This document shows positions 8,346 through 16,983 of a stretch of 64,000 nucleotides of DNA, in pieces (position 1 is the first letter of the stretch; every line of letters starts with the position of its first letter). This DNA comes from CAZTDU01 sp050248795 (GTDB lineage: Bacteria; Pseudomonadota; Gammaproteobacteria; Burkholderiales; SG8-39). Where the stretch lies: the NCBI GenBank assembly GCA_050248795.1, contig JBFWRS010000002.1:76606-140605 (forward strand). Reading direction: 5' to 3'. Under the pieces are notes generated by a model that ran no database searches, was not told the DNA's origin, and worked only from the letters and a program-made list of their open reading frames with translations. The translations under genes and the position numbers were made by a program.

Positions 8346-9467
8346 CTAGCTCCGTTTGGTGACTTCGCCGCCGATGCAGGCGAGGCTGCCGGCGACGATC
8401 TCGTCCTCGCGGTCGAGCTTGAATTCGCCCGTCTTCGCATCCAGCATCAGGCCGAGGAAGTTGTACAGGTTGCGCGCGTACAGCGCAGACGCGTCGAAGG
8501 GCACCGTCGCGGCAAGGTTCGGGTAGCCGACGATCCTGACGCCGCCCCTGTGCACCACCTTGCCGAGCTCGGCGCCTTCGACGTTGCCGCCCTGCTCTAT
8601 CGCCAGGTCGACGATCACCGAGCCGGGCTTCATCGCCGACACGGTCGCCTCCCGGATCAGCTTGGGCGCGGGGCGGCCGGGAATCAGCGCCGTGGTGATG
8701 ATCACGTCGGAGGCCAGCGCGCGCTGGTGCACGGCTTCTGCCTGCCTGCGCATCCAGTCGGCCGGCATCGGCCGCGCATAGCCGCCCACGCCCTGCGCGA
8801 TCTCCTTCTCCTCGTCGGTCAGGTAGGGCACGTCGACGAACTTCGCCCCCAGCGACTCGATCTGTTCCTTCACCGCCGGGCGCACGTCGGAAGCCTCGAT
8901 GACCGCGCCCAGGCGCTTCGCGGTGGCGATCGCCTGCAGGCCGGCGACGCCGGCGCCGAGCACCAGCACGCGCGCCGCCTTCACGGTTCCCGCTGCCGTC
9001 ATCAGCATCGGGAAGAAGCGGCCGATCTCGGCCGCCGCGAGCACCACCGCCTTGTAGCCGGCGATGTTGGCCTGCGACGACAGCACGTCCATCGACTGCG
9101 CGCGCGAGATCCGCGGCAGCCATTCCATGGCGAAGCCGGTGACCCCGCACCGGGCGAGCGCCTCGAGCGCCTGCGCGTCGTAGGGATTCAGCAACCCGAT
9201 GAGCAGCGAATCCTTCTTCAGCATGCCGAGCTCGGCGGCCAGCGGGGCACGCACCTTCAGCACGATGTCGGCGTCGAACGCCTCCGCCGCCGCGGCGACG
9301 AGCTTCGCGCCCGCGGCCTCGTAGTCGCGGTCAGGGATGCTCGAAGCCGCACCCGCGCCGGCCTGCACGCGTACCTCGTTCTTCGCGGCCAGCTTCTTCA
9401 CCGTTTCCGGGGTTGCGGCAACGCGCGTTTCTCCCGCCAGCGCTTCGGCGGGGATGCCAATTCTCAT
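8346..9467 (-). CDS. pntA1: NAD(P) transhydrogenase subunit alpha 1 (NAD domain)
   Basis: 373-residue soluble NAD(H)-binding domain I, related to alanine dehydrogenase. Seen: N-terminal MRIGIPAEALAGETRVAATP, substrate-site QSMDVLSSQANIAGYKA, and the Rossmann loop VLVLGAGVAGLQAI. First gene of the pnt operon. A TAGAAT hexamer on the minus strand (plus 9495-9500) overlaps the stop codon of the preceding gene 28 bases upstream and could serve as its -10 element. Confidence 0.96.
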   Translation of the reverse strand: MRIGIPAEALAGETRVAATPETVKKLAAKNEVRVQAGAGAASSIPDRDYEAAGAKLVAAAAEAFDADIVLKVRAPLAAELGMLKKDSLLIGLLNPYDAQALEALARCGVTGFAMEWLPRISRAQSMDVLSSQANIAGYKAVVLAAAEIGRFFPMLMTAAGTVKAARVLVLGAGVAGLQAIATAKRLGAVIEASDVRPAVKEQIESLGAKFVDVPYLTDEEKEIAQGVGGYARPMPADWMRRQAEAVHQRALASDVIITTALIPGRPAPKLIREATVSAMKPGSVIVDLAIEQGGNVEGAELGKVVHRGGVRIVGYPNLAATVPFDASALYARNLYNFLGLMLDAKTGEFKLDREDEIVAGSLACIGGEVTKRS

Positions 9468-9497
9468 GAGCGGGATCTCCCTTTGGACGCCGCGATT

Positions 9498-10982
9498 CTA
9501 CCGCGTGCGCGCGAGCATCACCCGCTCCAGGGCCTCGAAGGCGACATGAACGACCAGCGCGAGCCCCGCGGCCGGCAGCGCGCCGGCAAGCAGCATGGTG
9601 TGATCGTTCAGCGCGAGGCCCTGCGCGATGCGCTCGCCGAAACCACCGGCACCGATGAACGCAGCGATGGTCGCGGTGCCGACATTGATGACCGCGGCAA
9701 CCTTGACGCCGGCGAGGATCGTCGGCGCAGCCAGCGGCAGCTCGATGCGCAGCAGGATGTCGCCGCCGCGCAGGCCGAGCGCCAGCGCGGCGTTGCGCAG
9801 TCCCTGCGGCACCTGCACCAGTCCGGCATGCGTGTTGCGCGCGATCGGCAAGAGCGCATAGAGAAACAGCGCGATCAGTGCCGGCCAGATGCCGATGGTG
9901 CCGGTGAGCGGCACCAGGAACGCCAGCAGCGCGAGCGACGGGATGGTCTGCACCAGGCCGGTGGCGAGCAGCACCGGCTGCGCCAGCCAGCGCAGCTTCG
10001 CCGCCGCGATGCCCAGGGGCACGCCGATTGCCGCGGCGGCGGCAAGCGATCCGCCCACCAGCCACGCATGCTCGGCGAGCAGCCGGCCGAAGTCGTCCGC
10101 GAACAGCGCCGCCGCGAGCGAACGCCGCGCAGCCGGCGCGGCGACATCGGCGCCAGACAGGTAAGCGGCGGCGACATCGGCGAAGGACTGCTTGTCGATC
10201 TCGGCGCGGGCGTTCAGGCCCACCATGGTGACCGCGTCGATGCGGCCCTCGAACCCGGCGAAGGCGGCGAAGGCCGCCGGAAAGCGCGCGGGCGCATCGT
10301 CGCGATGCAGGATCACCGCATCGTAGGAGGGAAAGAACGCGCGGTCATCCGCCAGCACCGCGATGTCGTAGCGGGCGATCTTGGCGTCGGTGGAGTAGAC
10401 GTCGATCGCGTCTATGCGGCGCGCGGCGAGCGCCTCGTAGGCAAGGCCATGGTCCAGGCCGCGCACCGCGCCATGCGGCAGCGCGTAGGCCTCGCGCAGG
10501 CCCGGCCAGCCGTCGCGACGGCCGAGAAACTCGTGGCCGAAGCCGAGCACCAGCGACGGATGCCGCGCCAGGTCCGACACCGTCCGTATGCGCAGCCGCT
10601 CGGCGTGCGCGCGGCGCATGCCGATGGCGTAGGTGTTGTTGAAGCCGAAGCGCACCGCGACCGCGAGGCCGTGCGGCGCGAGGCGCCGGTTCAGCGCCGG
10701 GATGTCCAGCCGTTCCTCGAGCTTGAGCATCTCGCGCGCGATGGTGCCGGTGTACTCGGGATAGGCGTCGATCGTCCCGGTGCGCAGCGCTTCCCAGAGG
10801 ATCGCGGTGTTGCCGAGTCCCGGTTTGTGCTCGGCGCGCGTGCCGGCGCGCTCCGCCGCCTGCGCGAGCAGCTCGCCGAGGATGTACGACTCGGTGAAGC
10901 GCTTGGAACCGATGCGCAGCGCATCCTGCGCCAGCGCGGCGCCCGCCGCGGCGAGCAGCAGCGCGGCGAGGATCGCCCTCAC
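9498..10982 (-). CDS. Osmoprotectant-type ABC transporter, binding protein fused to permease
   Basis: 494 residues. Residues 1-18 look like a signal peptide (cleavage near ALA-QD). About 20-270 form an OpuBC/ProX-like choline or betaine binding domain (IGSKRFTESYILGELLAQ; TIDAYPEYTGTI). About 295-494 form a ProW/OpuBB permease with the EAA-type loop NAALALGLRGGDILLRIELP. The binding domain is first; in Opu-type fusions I know, such as OpuABC, it follows the permease. The GTG start overlaps the stop of the upstream exporter gene as GTGA and replaces any internal ATG. No OpuA-type ATPase gene lies nearby. Substrate is inferred from the family only. Confidence 0.88.
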   Translation of the reverse strand: MRAILAALLLAAAGAALAQDALRIGSKRFTESYILGELLAQAAERAGTRAEHKPGLGNTAILWEALRTGTIDAYPEYTGTIAREMLKLEERLDIPALNRRLAPHGLAVAVRFGFNNTYAIGMRRAHAERLRIRTVSDLARHPSLVLGFGHEFLGRRDGWPGLREAYALPHGAVRGLDHGLAYEALAARRIDAIDVYSTDAKIARYDIAVLADDRAFFPSYDAVILHRDDAPARFPAAFAAFAGFEGRIDAVTMVGLNARAEIDKQSFADVAAAYLSGADVAAPAARRSLAAALFADDFGRLLAEHAWLVGGSLAAAAAIGVPLGIAAAKLRWLAQPVLLATGLVQTIPSLALLAFLVPLTGTIGIWPALIALFLYALLPIARNTHAGLVQVPQGLRNAALALGLRGGDILLRIELPLAAPTILAGVKVAAVINVGTATIAAFIGAGGFGERIAQGLALNDHTMLLAGALPAAGLALVVHVAFEALERVMLARTR

Positions 10983-12775
10983 GCCGCCGCCTCGAGCCTC
11001 GGCGCGTCGGCGAGGAACTGCAGCCTGGCAAGGCTCGCGTACAGGCCGCCCTGGCGCATCAGTTCGGCATGCGAGCCTTCGGCGACGATGCGCCCGTGCT
11101 CCATGACGACGATGCGGTCGGCGTGCTGCACCGTGGCGAGGCGGTGCGCGATCACGAGCGTGGTGCGCCCGGCCTCGAGCGTCTCCAGCGCCTGCTGCAC
11201 CATGCGCTCGCTTGCGGCATCGAGCGAACTCGTCGCCTCGTCCAGCAGCAGGATCGGCCGGTCGGCGAGCAGCGCGCGCGCGATCGACAGGCGCTGGCGC
11301 TGCCCGCCCGAGAGCGTGACGCCGCGCTCCCCGAGCAGCGTGTCGTATCCCTGCGGCAGCCGCTCGATGAACTCCGCCGCGAACGCGCGCTCGCAGGCCG
11401 CGCGCACCTCGGCCGCGCTCGCGTCGGGCCGGCCGTAGCGCACGTTGTCGGTGACGCTGGAGGCGAAGATCACCGGCTCCTGCGGTACGACGGCGATGAG
11501 GGCGCGCAGCGCGCGCGGCTCGAACTCGCGCACGTCGATGCCGTTCACGCGCACCGCGCCGCGCTGCGGGTCGTAGAAGCGCAGCAGCAGCGCGAGCACC
11601 GTGGTCTTGCCGGCGCCCGAGGGCCCGACCAGCGCGACGCGTTCGCCAGCCGACACGCGCAGGGAGAAATCGGACAGCGCCGGCGTGTCCGGGCGCGCCG
11701 GGTAGGCGAAGCCCACCGCTTCGAAAGCGACCTCGCGCACCGCGGCAGGCGCCGCCGCCGGCGCTGCCGGCGCGACGATCTGCGGTGCGGTTTCCAGCAG
11801 TTCCATCAGGCGCTCGGTCGCCCCGGCCGCGCGCTGCAGGTCGCCATACACTTCCGAGATCGCCGCCACCGCGCCCGCGGCGACCGCGCAGTAGAAGACG
11901 AACGCGGAAAGGCTGCCTGCCGACAGGGTTCCCGCGAGCACGTCGCGGCCGCCGATCCACAGCACCACCGCGACGCCGCCGTAGATCACCAGCATGACGA
12001 AGGCGATCAGCATCGCCTTGATGCCGATGCGCTCGACGCCGGACGCATGGGCGCGCTCGACCAGCACGCCGAAATCCCGCCGCGACGCGTCCTCGTGCGC
12101 GTACGACTGCACGGTGCGGATCTCGTGCAGCGCCTCGTCCGCGTGCACGCTGACGTCGGCGATGCGGTCCTGGTTCTCGCGCGAGTAGCGCCGCACGCGC
12201 CGCCCGACGAACACCATCGCCGCCACCAGCACCGGCGCGAACGCGAGCACCACCAGCGTCAGCTTCAGGTTGGTGAGGAGCAGCAGCGCCACCGCGCCCA
12301 CGAGCAGCAGCGCGTTCCTCACCGCCATCGAGAAGCCGAATCCGATCACGCCCTGCAGCAGCGTGGTGTCGTTGGTCAGCCGCGAGATCACCTCCGCGGT
12401 GCGGGCGCTCTCGAAGAACGAGGGCGCGAACGAAAGCACGTGGTTGAACACCGCGCGGCGGATGTCGGCGATCACGCGCTCGCCGGTGGTCATCATCAGG
12501 TAGAAGCGCGCCCAGGTCGCCGCCGACAGCAGCACCGCAAGCCCGAGCACGCCGGCGAGCGCAAGGTCTAGGATGCGCTCGTCCGCCGCGCCGAAGCCGG
12601 CGTCGATGACATGGCGCAGCCCCTGGCCGAGCGCAAGCACGCACGACGCTGCGACCAGCAGCGACGCGATCGCGCCGGCGACGCGAGCCTTGTACGGCGC
12701 GAGGAACCTGCCGAGCCTGAGGAACTGCGACCAGTCGCGGCTCGCGGGCCGCTCGGGAAGGTGTTCGGCGATCAT
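10979..12775 (-). CDS. ABC exporter, MsbA/HlyB-like, fused membrane and ATPase domains
   Basis: 598 residues: six-helix exporter domain (about 25-320), then an ATPase domain with Walker A GPSGAGKTT (about 384), signature LSGGQRQRLSIARALL (about 490) and Walker B ILLLDEATSSLD (about 510), followed by the H-loop IAHRLATV. Such half-transporters dimerise and export lipids, drugs or peptides; the cargo cannot be read from the sequence. The stop overlaps the GTG of the osmoprotectant-type fusion gene, so the two are probably co-translated even though an exporter ATPase should not drive an importer permease. Confidence 0.93.
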   Translation of the reverse strand: MIAEHLPERPASRDWSQFLRLGRFLAPYKARVAGAIASLLVAASCVLALGQGLRHVIDAGFGAADERILDLALAGVLGLAVLLSAATWARFYLMMTTGERVIADIRRAVFNHVLSFAPSFFESARTAEVISRLTNDTTLLQGVIGFGFSMAVRNALLLVGAVALLLLTNLKLTLVVLAFAPVLVAAMVFVGRRVRRYSRENQDRIADVSVHADEALHEIRTVQSYAHEDASRRDFGVLVERAHASGVERIGIKAMLIAFVMLVIYGGVAVVLWIGGRDVLAGTLSAGSLSAFVFYCAVAAGAVAAISEVYGDLQRAAGATERLMELLETAPQIVAPAAPAAAPAAVREVAFEAVGFAYPARPDTPALSDFSLRVSAGERVALVGPSGAGKTTVLALLLRFYDPQRGAVRVNGIDVREFEPRALRALIAVVPQEPVIFASSVTDNVRYGRPDASAAEVRAACERAFAAEFIERLPQGYDTLLGERGVTLSGGQRQRLSIARALLADRPILLLDEATSSLDAASERMVQQALETLEAGRTTLVIAHRLATVQHADRIVVMEHGRIVAEGSHAELMRQGGLYASLARLQFLADAPRLEAAA

Positions 12776-12794
12776 GCCGAACCGATGTTACCCG

Positions 12795-15440
12795 CTAGCG
12801 GGAGTAGAAACGATAGTTGTTGCGGCCGAGCTGCTTCGCACGGTACATCGCCACGTCGGCGTTGCGCAGCAGCGCCTCGCCGTCGCCCGCATCGGCGGGA
12901 AACACCGAGATGCCGATCGAGGCGCCGATGCGGAACTCCTGCCCGTCGATGATGCACGGCGGGTCGAGCGCGCGCAGGATCTTCTCGGCGACGACCTGGC
13001 AGTCGGCTTCGAGCGCGAGGTCCGGCATGACGACGACGAACTCGTCGCCTCCCTGGCGCGCCACGGTATCGGCCTTGCGCACGCAGCCGGCAAGGCGCCG
13101 CGACACCTCGCGCAGGACGGCGTCGCCGGCGCGATGGCCGAGCGTGTCGTTCACCTGCTTGAAATCGTCCAGGTCCACCAGCATCACGCCGACGCGCGCA
13201 TCGCGGCGCTGCGCCAGGTACACCGCCTGCTTGAGGCGGTCGTCCAGCAGCCGGCGGTTCGGCAGGCCGGTGAGCGTGTCGTGGTAGGCGAGGAAGCGCA
13301 CTTCCTCCTCCTGGCGCTTCGCCTGCGTGATGTCGCGCGATGCGCCGAGCATGCGCCTTGAGACGCCGTCGCGGCCGCGCATCAGCTTTCCTTCGGACGC
13401 CACCCAGCGCGTTTCCCCCGCCGGCGTGACGATGCGGAATTCGCACCTGTAACCATCGCCGGATTCGATGGCGCGCCGCCCGATCGCGTCGTAGCGCTCG
13501 CGGTCCTCCGGGTGCACGAGCGTACGCAGTTCCGGCCAGGCCGACGCGGGTTCGTCCTGCGCGCCGATCAGCCCCGAGGGATCTCGGCCCCACAGCACCG
13601 CGTCGGCGTCGATGTCCCACTCCCAGTAATACAGGTCGGCCGCGTCCGCCGCGAGGCGCAGTTTCTCCACGCTCTCGTGCAGCGCCGCGGCGGCGAGCCT
13701 CTGCTCGGTGATGTCGCGCGCGGTGCCGGTCGTGCCGACCGTCCTGCCGCGCGTGTCGCGCAGCGGAATCGCGTTGAACGACAGGTCCACGTGCGTGCCG
13801 TCGCGGCGCAGGTGGCGGGTCTCGTAGTCCTGCACGGACTCGCCCGCGAGGACGCGCCCGAACACCGCAATGTCCCGGTCCATCACCTCCGGCGCGACCC
13901 GCTCGCGCATCGGCGTGCCGAGCAGCTCGGCGGGCTCGAAGCCGTAGATCCTGCGCGACGCCGCGGCGTTGAGGTAGGACCAGTTGCCATCCGCGTCGCT
14001 GGTCCAGATCAGGTCGTTCGAGGTCTCGACGAGGTTGCGGTACATCGCCTCGCTGCGCTTCAGCCGCGCCTCGGCCTCGCGCCGCTCGGCGATGTCCATG
14101 AAGGCAAGCACCGCGGATTCGCGCGGCGCGGCCGGGTTCGCCGCCCGCATCTGCATGTGCACCCACGCCTTCGAGCCGTCCTTCCTGCGCAGCGGCCCGT
14201 CGATCTCGAACACGCCGCCCGAGCCCAGCTTGTCGTAGAAATCGACGCCCTGGCGCCAGTACTCGTCGCTGTAGTAGATGTCGCGCACCGATCGGCCGGC
14301 CAGCTCGCCCGGCCCGTAGCCCAGCATGCGCTCCAGCAGCGGGTTGCAGCGCTCGATGATGCGGTCCCTGAGGAAGGCCACGCCGACCGGCAGCGTATCC
14401 AGCATCAGGTTCTCCTCGGCGAGCAGCGCCAGGTACGCCTGCTGCGCGCGCTTCAGTTCGCTGATGTCGGTGAACATGCTCACCGACCCGCCGGCGCGCG
14501 TGCGCTCGAAGCGCCCCTGCAACCAGCGGCCGTCGCTCACCTGGAGGACGCGCGACGACCCCCCCGGCAGCCGCCGCCGCGCGATGCGCTCCTCGAACCA
14601 GGACTCGAACGCCTCGGCGGGCGCTGCCGGCATCTCGACCGCGTACGCGGCGCGCGCGATGTCGCGATAGGGAACGCCGGCCAGTTCGCCGGCCGCGCGG
14701 CCGTCGCCGTAGGTGCGCGCGTAGGTATCGTTGCACAGCACCAGGCGGTCGGCGTCGTCGTACACAGCGATGCCCTCGGGAAAACTCTCGATCGCGTCGC
14801 GCAGTCGCGCTTCGCTCTCGGCAAGCCTTGCCGACAGCGCCTCGTTGCTCATCCGGGTGCGCAGCATGCTGATGAAGTTGGCGTGTATGCCGCGGTAGAC
14901 CCAGGACGCGACCGCGGCGAACACCACGACCATCATCGCCAGCAGCTGGTAGCTGCGGCCCGGCTGCGAGGCGAGCAGCAGGATCACCGCGCCGAGCGGC
15001 AGCGCAATGAAGGCGATGAACGCCGGCATGCTGGCGCCGTAGACGCCGATCGCGCCGAGGCCGCTGCCGACGACGATGAACACCAGCACGGTCTGCATCA
15101 ACGGGTCGCTGAGGGGAAAGAACACGAACGCCGCCGCGGCCCAAAGCGCGCCGCCCGCCAGCGCGCCCAGGCAGAAGCGCCGTTCCCAGAGCGCCGGCAC
15201 GCGCTCGTCGGCCGCCGCGCGCGCGTAGCGCCAGTGCAGCAGCACCCGGGCGAGCGTGGTCGCCACCACCGCAAGCAGCCACGCCTGCAGCGCGCCTGCG
15301 GTAAGCGGCCCCCACAGGACGAGCGCGAACAGCGCGGCGATCGCCAGCGTCGTCGCGTAAGCGGGCCTGGCGAATCGATACAGGGTGTCGACGCGCGCCT
15401 GCTCGAGCCTTGCGTCGTCGTGCCGGGTCGCGGATTCCAT
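12795..15440 (-). CDS. Membrane diguanylate cyclase with four PAS domains
   Basis: 881 residues. An N-terminal membrane sensor of about six helices (25-180) is followed by four PAS modules (about 207-325, 335-455, 460-585, 587-705), several ending in PAC-like strings such as DISELKRAQQ, DIAERREAEA and DITEQRLAAA. The C-terminal domain has an intact RQGGDEFVVVMPD active site (about 795) and should make cyclic di-GMP. No EAL domain. The start ATG at 15438-15440 begins MESATRHDD; the longer frame upstream has no plausible start. It follows glcF in the same direction, 104 bases downstream, so glycolate metabolism might be linked to its expression. Confidence 0.92.
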   Translation of the reverse strand: MESATRHDDARLEQARVDTLYRFARPAYATTLAIAALFALVLWGPLTAGALQAWLLAVVATTLARVLLHWRYARAAADERVPALWERRFCLGALAGGALWAAAAFVFFPLSDPLMQTVLVFIVVGSGLGAIGVYGASMPAFIAFIALPLGAVILLLASQPGRSYQLLAMMVVVFAAVASWVYRGIHANFISMLRTRMSNEALSARLAESEARLRDAIESFPEGIAVYDDADRLVLCNDTYARTYGDGRAAGELAGVPYRDIARAAYAVEMPAAPAEAFESWFEERIARRRLPGGSSRVLQVSDGRWLQGRFERTRAGGSVSMFTDISELKRAQQAYLALLAEENLMLDTLPVGVAFLRDRIIERCNPLLERMLGYGPGELAGRSVRDIYYSDEYWRQGVDFYDKLGSGGVFEIDGPLRRKDGSKAWVHMQMRAANPAAPRESAVLAFMDIAERREAEARLKRSEAMYRNLVETSNDLIWTSDADGNWSYLNAAASRRIYGFEPAELLGTPMRERVAPEVMDRDIAVFGRVLAGESVQDYETRHLRRDGTHVDLSFNAIPLRDTRGRTVGTTGTARDITEQRLAAAALHESVEKLRLAADAADLYYWEWDIDADAVLWGRDPSGLIGAQDEPASAWPELRTLVHPEDRERYDAIGRRAIESGDGYRCEFRIVTPAGETRWVASEGKLMRGRDGVSRRMLGASRDITQAKRQEEEVRFLAYHDTLTGLPNRRLLDDRLKQAVYLAQRRDARVGVMLVDLDDFKQVNDTLGHRAGDAVLREVSRRLAGCVRKADTVARQGGDEFVVVMPDLALEADCQVVAEKILRALDPPCIIDGQEFRIGASIGISVFPADAGDGEALLRNADVAMYRAKQLGRNNYRFYSR

Positions 15441-15544
15441 GCTGGCGCAGACTCTATGCCAAGGCGCCGCGACAAACGAGCGGTTTGCGCACGCCGCTGA
15501 CCAACTCTTGCAATGTGGTGAGCGCGGCTGTGGCGTGCCGGCTG

Positions 15545-16759
15545 CTACGCCAGGGCCGCGTCGACGAGCTGGATCCAGTGGCGCACCGGCAGCTGCGCTT
15601 CTGCCTGCAGGTGCGTCAGGCAGCCGATGTTCGCGGTGACCATGCATGCGGGCATGCCGCTCGCCAGCGCATTCAGCTTGCGCGTGCGCAGTTCGGCGGC
15701 CAGCGACGGCTGCAGGATCGAGTAGGCGCCCGCCGAGCCGCAGCACAGGTGCGCGTCCGGCACCGCCGTGAGCTCGTGGCCGATCCTCGCAAGGATCGCC
15801 TCGACCTTGCCGCGCAACTGTTGCGCGTGCTGCAGCGTGCAGGGCGAGTGGAACGCCAGCTTGCCGCGACCGGCGCCTGCAGGCAACGCGTCGGGCGGCA
15901 CCACCTCGCACAGGTCGCGCGTCATCGCGCTGACGCGTGCGGCCTTGTCGCGGTAGGCCGGATCGCCCGCCAGCAGGTGGCCGTACTCGCGCACCGTCGC
16001 GCCGCAGCCGCTGGCGGTCATGACGACGGCCTCGATGCCCCCGGTCTCGATGAGCGGCCACCACGCGTCGATCAACGCGCGCATCTGCTGCATGCCCGCC
16101 TGCTGCTCGTTCAGGTGGAACCGCACCGCGCCGCAGCAGCCCGCATCGGCCGCCTGGACGAGCGACACGCCGATGCGGTCGAGCACGCGCGCGGCCGCCG
16201 CGTTTATGGCCGGCGCCAGCGCGGGTTGCACGCAGCCTGCGAGCACGAGCATGCGCCGCGCGTGCCGCGGTGCCGGCCAGTCGCCCGACGCCTCGGCGCG
16301 CGCGGGAATCCTGCGCTGCAGCGATGCCGGCAGCAGCGGCCTGGCGAGCTGCCCCGCAGTCAGCGCGGCGGCAAACAGCCCGCTGCGCGGCAGCGCGTAC
16401 GACAGCAGCGCGCGCTTCGCGCGATCCCAGGCGCCGCGCGAGGTGCGCGCCTCGACGAAGCCGCGGCCGATGTCGGCCAGCCGGCCGTAGCGCACGCCTG
16501 ACGGACAGGTGGTCTCGCAGGCGCGGCAGGTGAGGCAGCGGTCCAGGTGCAGTCGCGTCTTCGGCGTCACCGGCGCGCCTTCCAGCGCCTGCTTGATCAG
16601 GTAGATGCGGCCGCGCGGGCCGTCCAGTTCGTCGCCGAGCAGCTGGTACGTGGGGCAGGTGGCCGTGCAGAAGCCGCAATGCACGCACTTGCGCAGGATG
16701 CCCTCGGCCTCCCGGCCCTCCGGGGTATCGCGCAGTTCGGCAACCAGGTTGGTCTGCAT
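15545..16759 (-). CDS. glcF: Glycolate oxidase iron-sulfur subunit
   Basis: 404 residues. Two [4Fe-4S] motifs, CVHCGFCTATCP (about 25) and CLTCRACETTCP (about 75), are followed by two CCG domains (AGCCGAVRFH and CCGSAGAYS). It passes electrons from GlcDE flavins to the membrane quinone pool. It is separated from glcE by 153 bases that hold a small ORF on the other strand, unlike the tight glcD-glcE junction. Confidence 0.96.
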   Translation of the reverse strand: MQTNLVAELRDTPEGREAEGILRKCVHCGFCTATCPTYQLLGDELDGPRGRIYLIKQALEGAPVTPKTRLHLDRCLTCRACETTCPSGVRYGRLADIGRGFVEARTSRGAWDRAKRALLSYALPRSGLFAAALTAGQLARPLLPASLQRRIPARAEASGDWPAPRHARRMLVLAGCVQPALAPAINAAAARVLDRIGVSLVQAADAGCCGAVRFHLNEQQAGMQQMRALIDAWWPLIETGGIEAVVMTASGCGATVREYGHLLAGDPAYRDKAARVSAMTRDLCEVVPPDALPAGAGRGKLAFHSPCTLQHAQQLRGKVEAILARIGHELTAVPDAHLCCGSAGAYSILQPSLAAELRTRKLNALASGMPACMVTANIGCLTHLQAEAQLPVRHWIQLVDAALA

Positions 16760-16779
16760 CTGCTCGCTATACTGCGGCC

Positions 16780-16983
16780 ATGAAGGCCGTGTTCTGGCTG
16801 TTCGTTTTCGGCGCGGTGGCGGGCATCGCGATCCTCGTGCTGCAGCTCAGGCGCCGCTGGCTCGCACGCAAGGAAGCTGAGGAGGCTCGCGCCATGATGG
16901 TCATCGCCGAGGTCATGCGCGCCCGGGCCCCGGGTAAAGACGGCCCGGGTTCAGGATCCCCGCCGGGTCGAAAACAGCCTTGA
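16780..16983 (+). CDS. Small membrane ORF antisense within the glc operon
   Basis: 67-residue ORF between glcF and glcE on the opposite strand. Residues 5-22 form one hydrophobic helix (FWLFVFGAVAGIAILVLQ), followed by a basic and acidic amphipathic stretch (RRRWLARKEAEEARAMM) and a disordered tail. Codon choice is GC3-rich as in neighbours and the composition looks like a real single-pass protein. Its last 71 bases overlap the 3' end of glcE. No clear ribosome binding site is seen, which weakens the call. No family recognised. Confidence 0.5.
   Translation: MKAVFWLFVFGAVAGIAILVLQLRRRWLARKEAEEARAMMVIAEVMRARAPGKDGPGSGSPPGRKQP

Noticed and set aside
7341..11438. Plus-strand open frame of 1365 codons
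   Set aside because: It runs antisense to pnt, the osmoprotectant fusion and the exporter, all with recognised motifs. Its translation is His/Arg/Gln-rich, as expected from the reverse frame of GC-rich genes.
16749..16773. Promoter for the antisense small ORF (TTGGTC and TATACT)
   Set aside because: The spacer would be only 13 bases and the -10 box touches the start codon.
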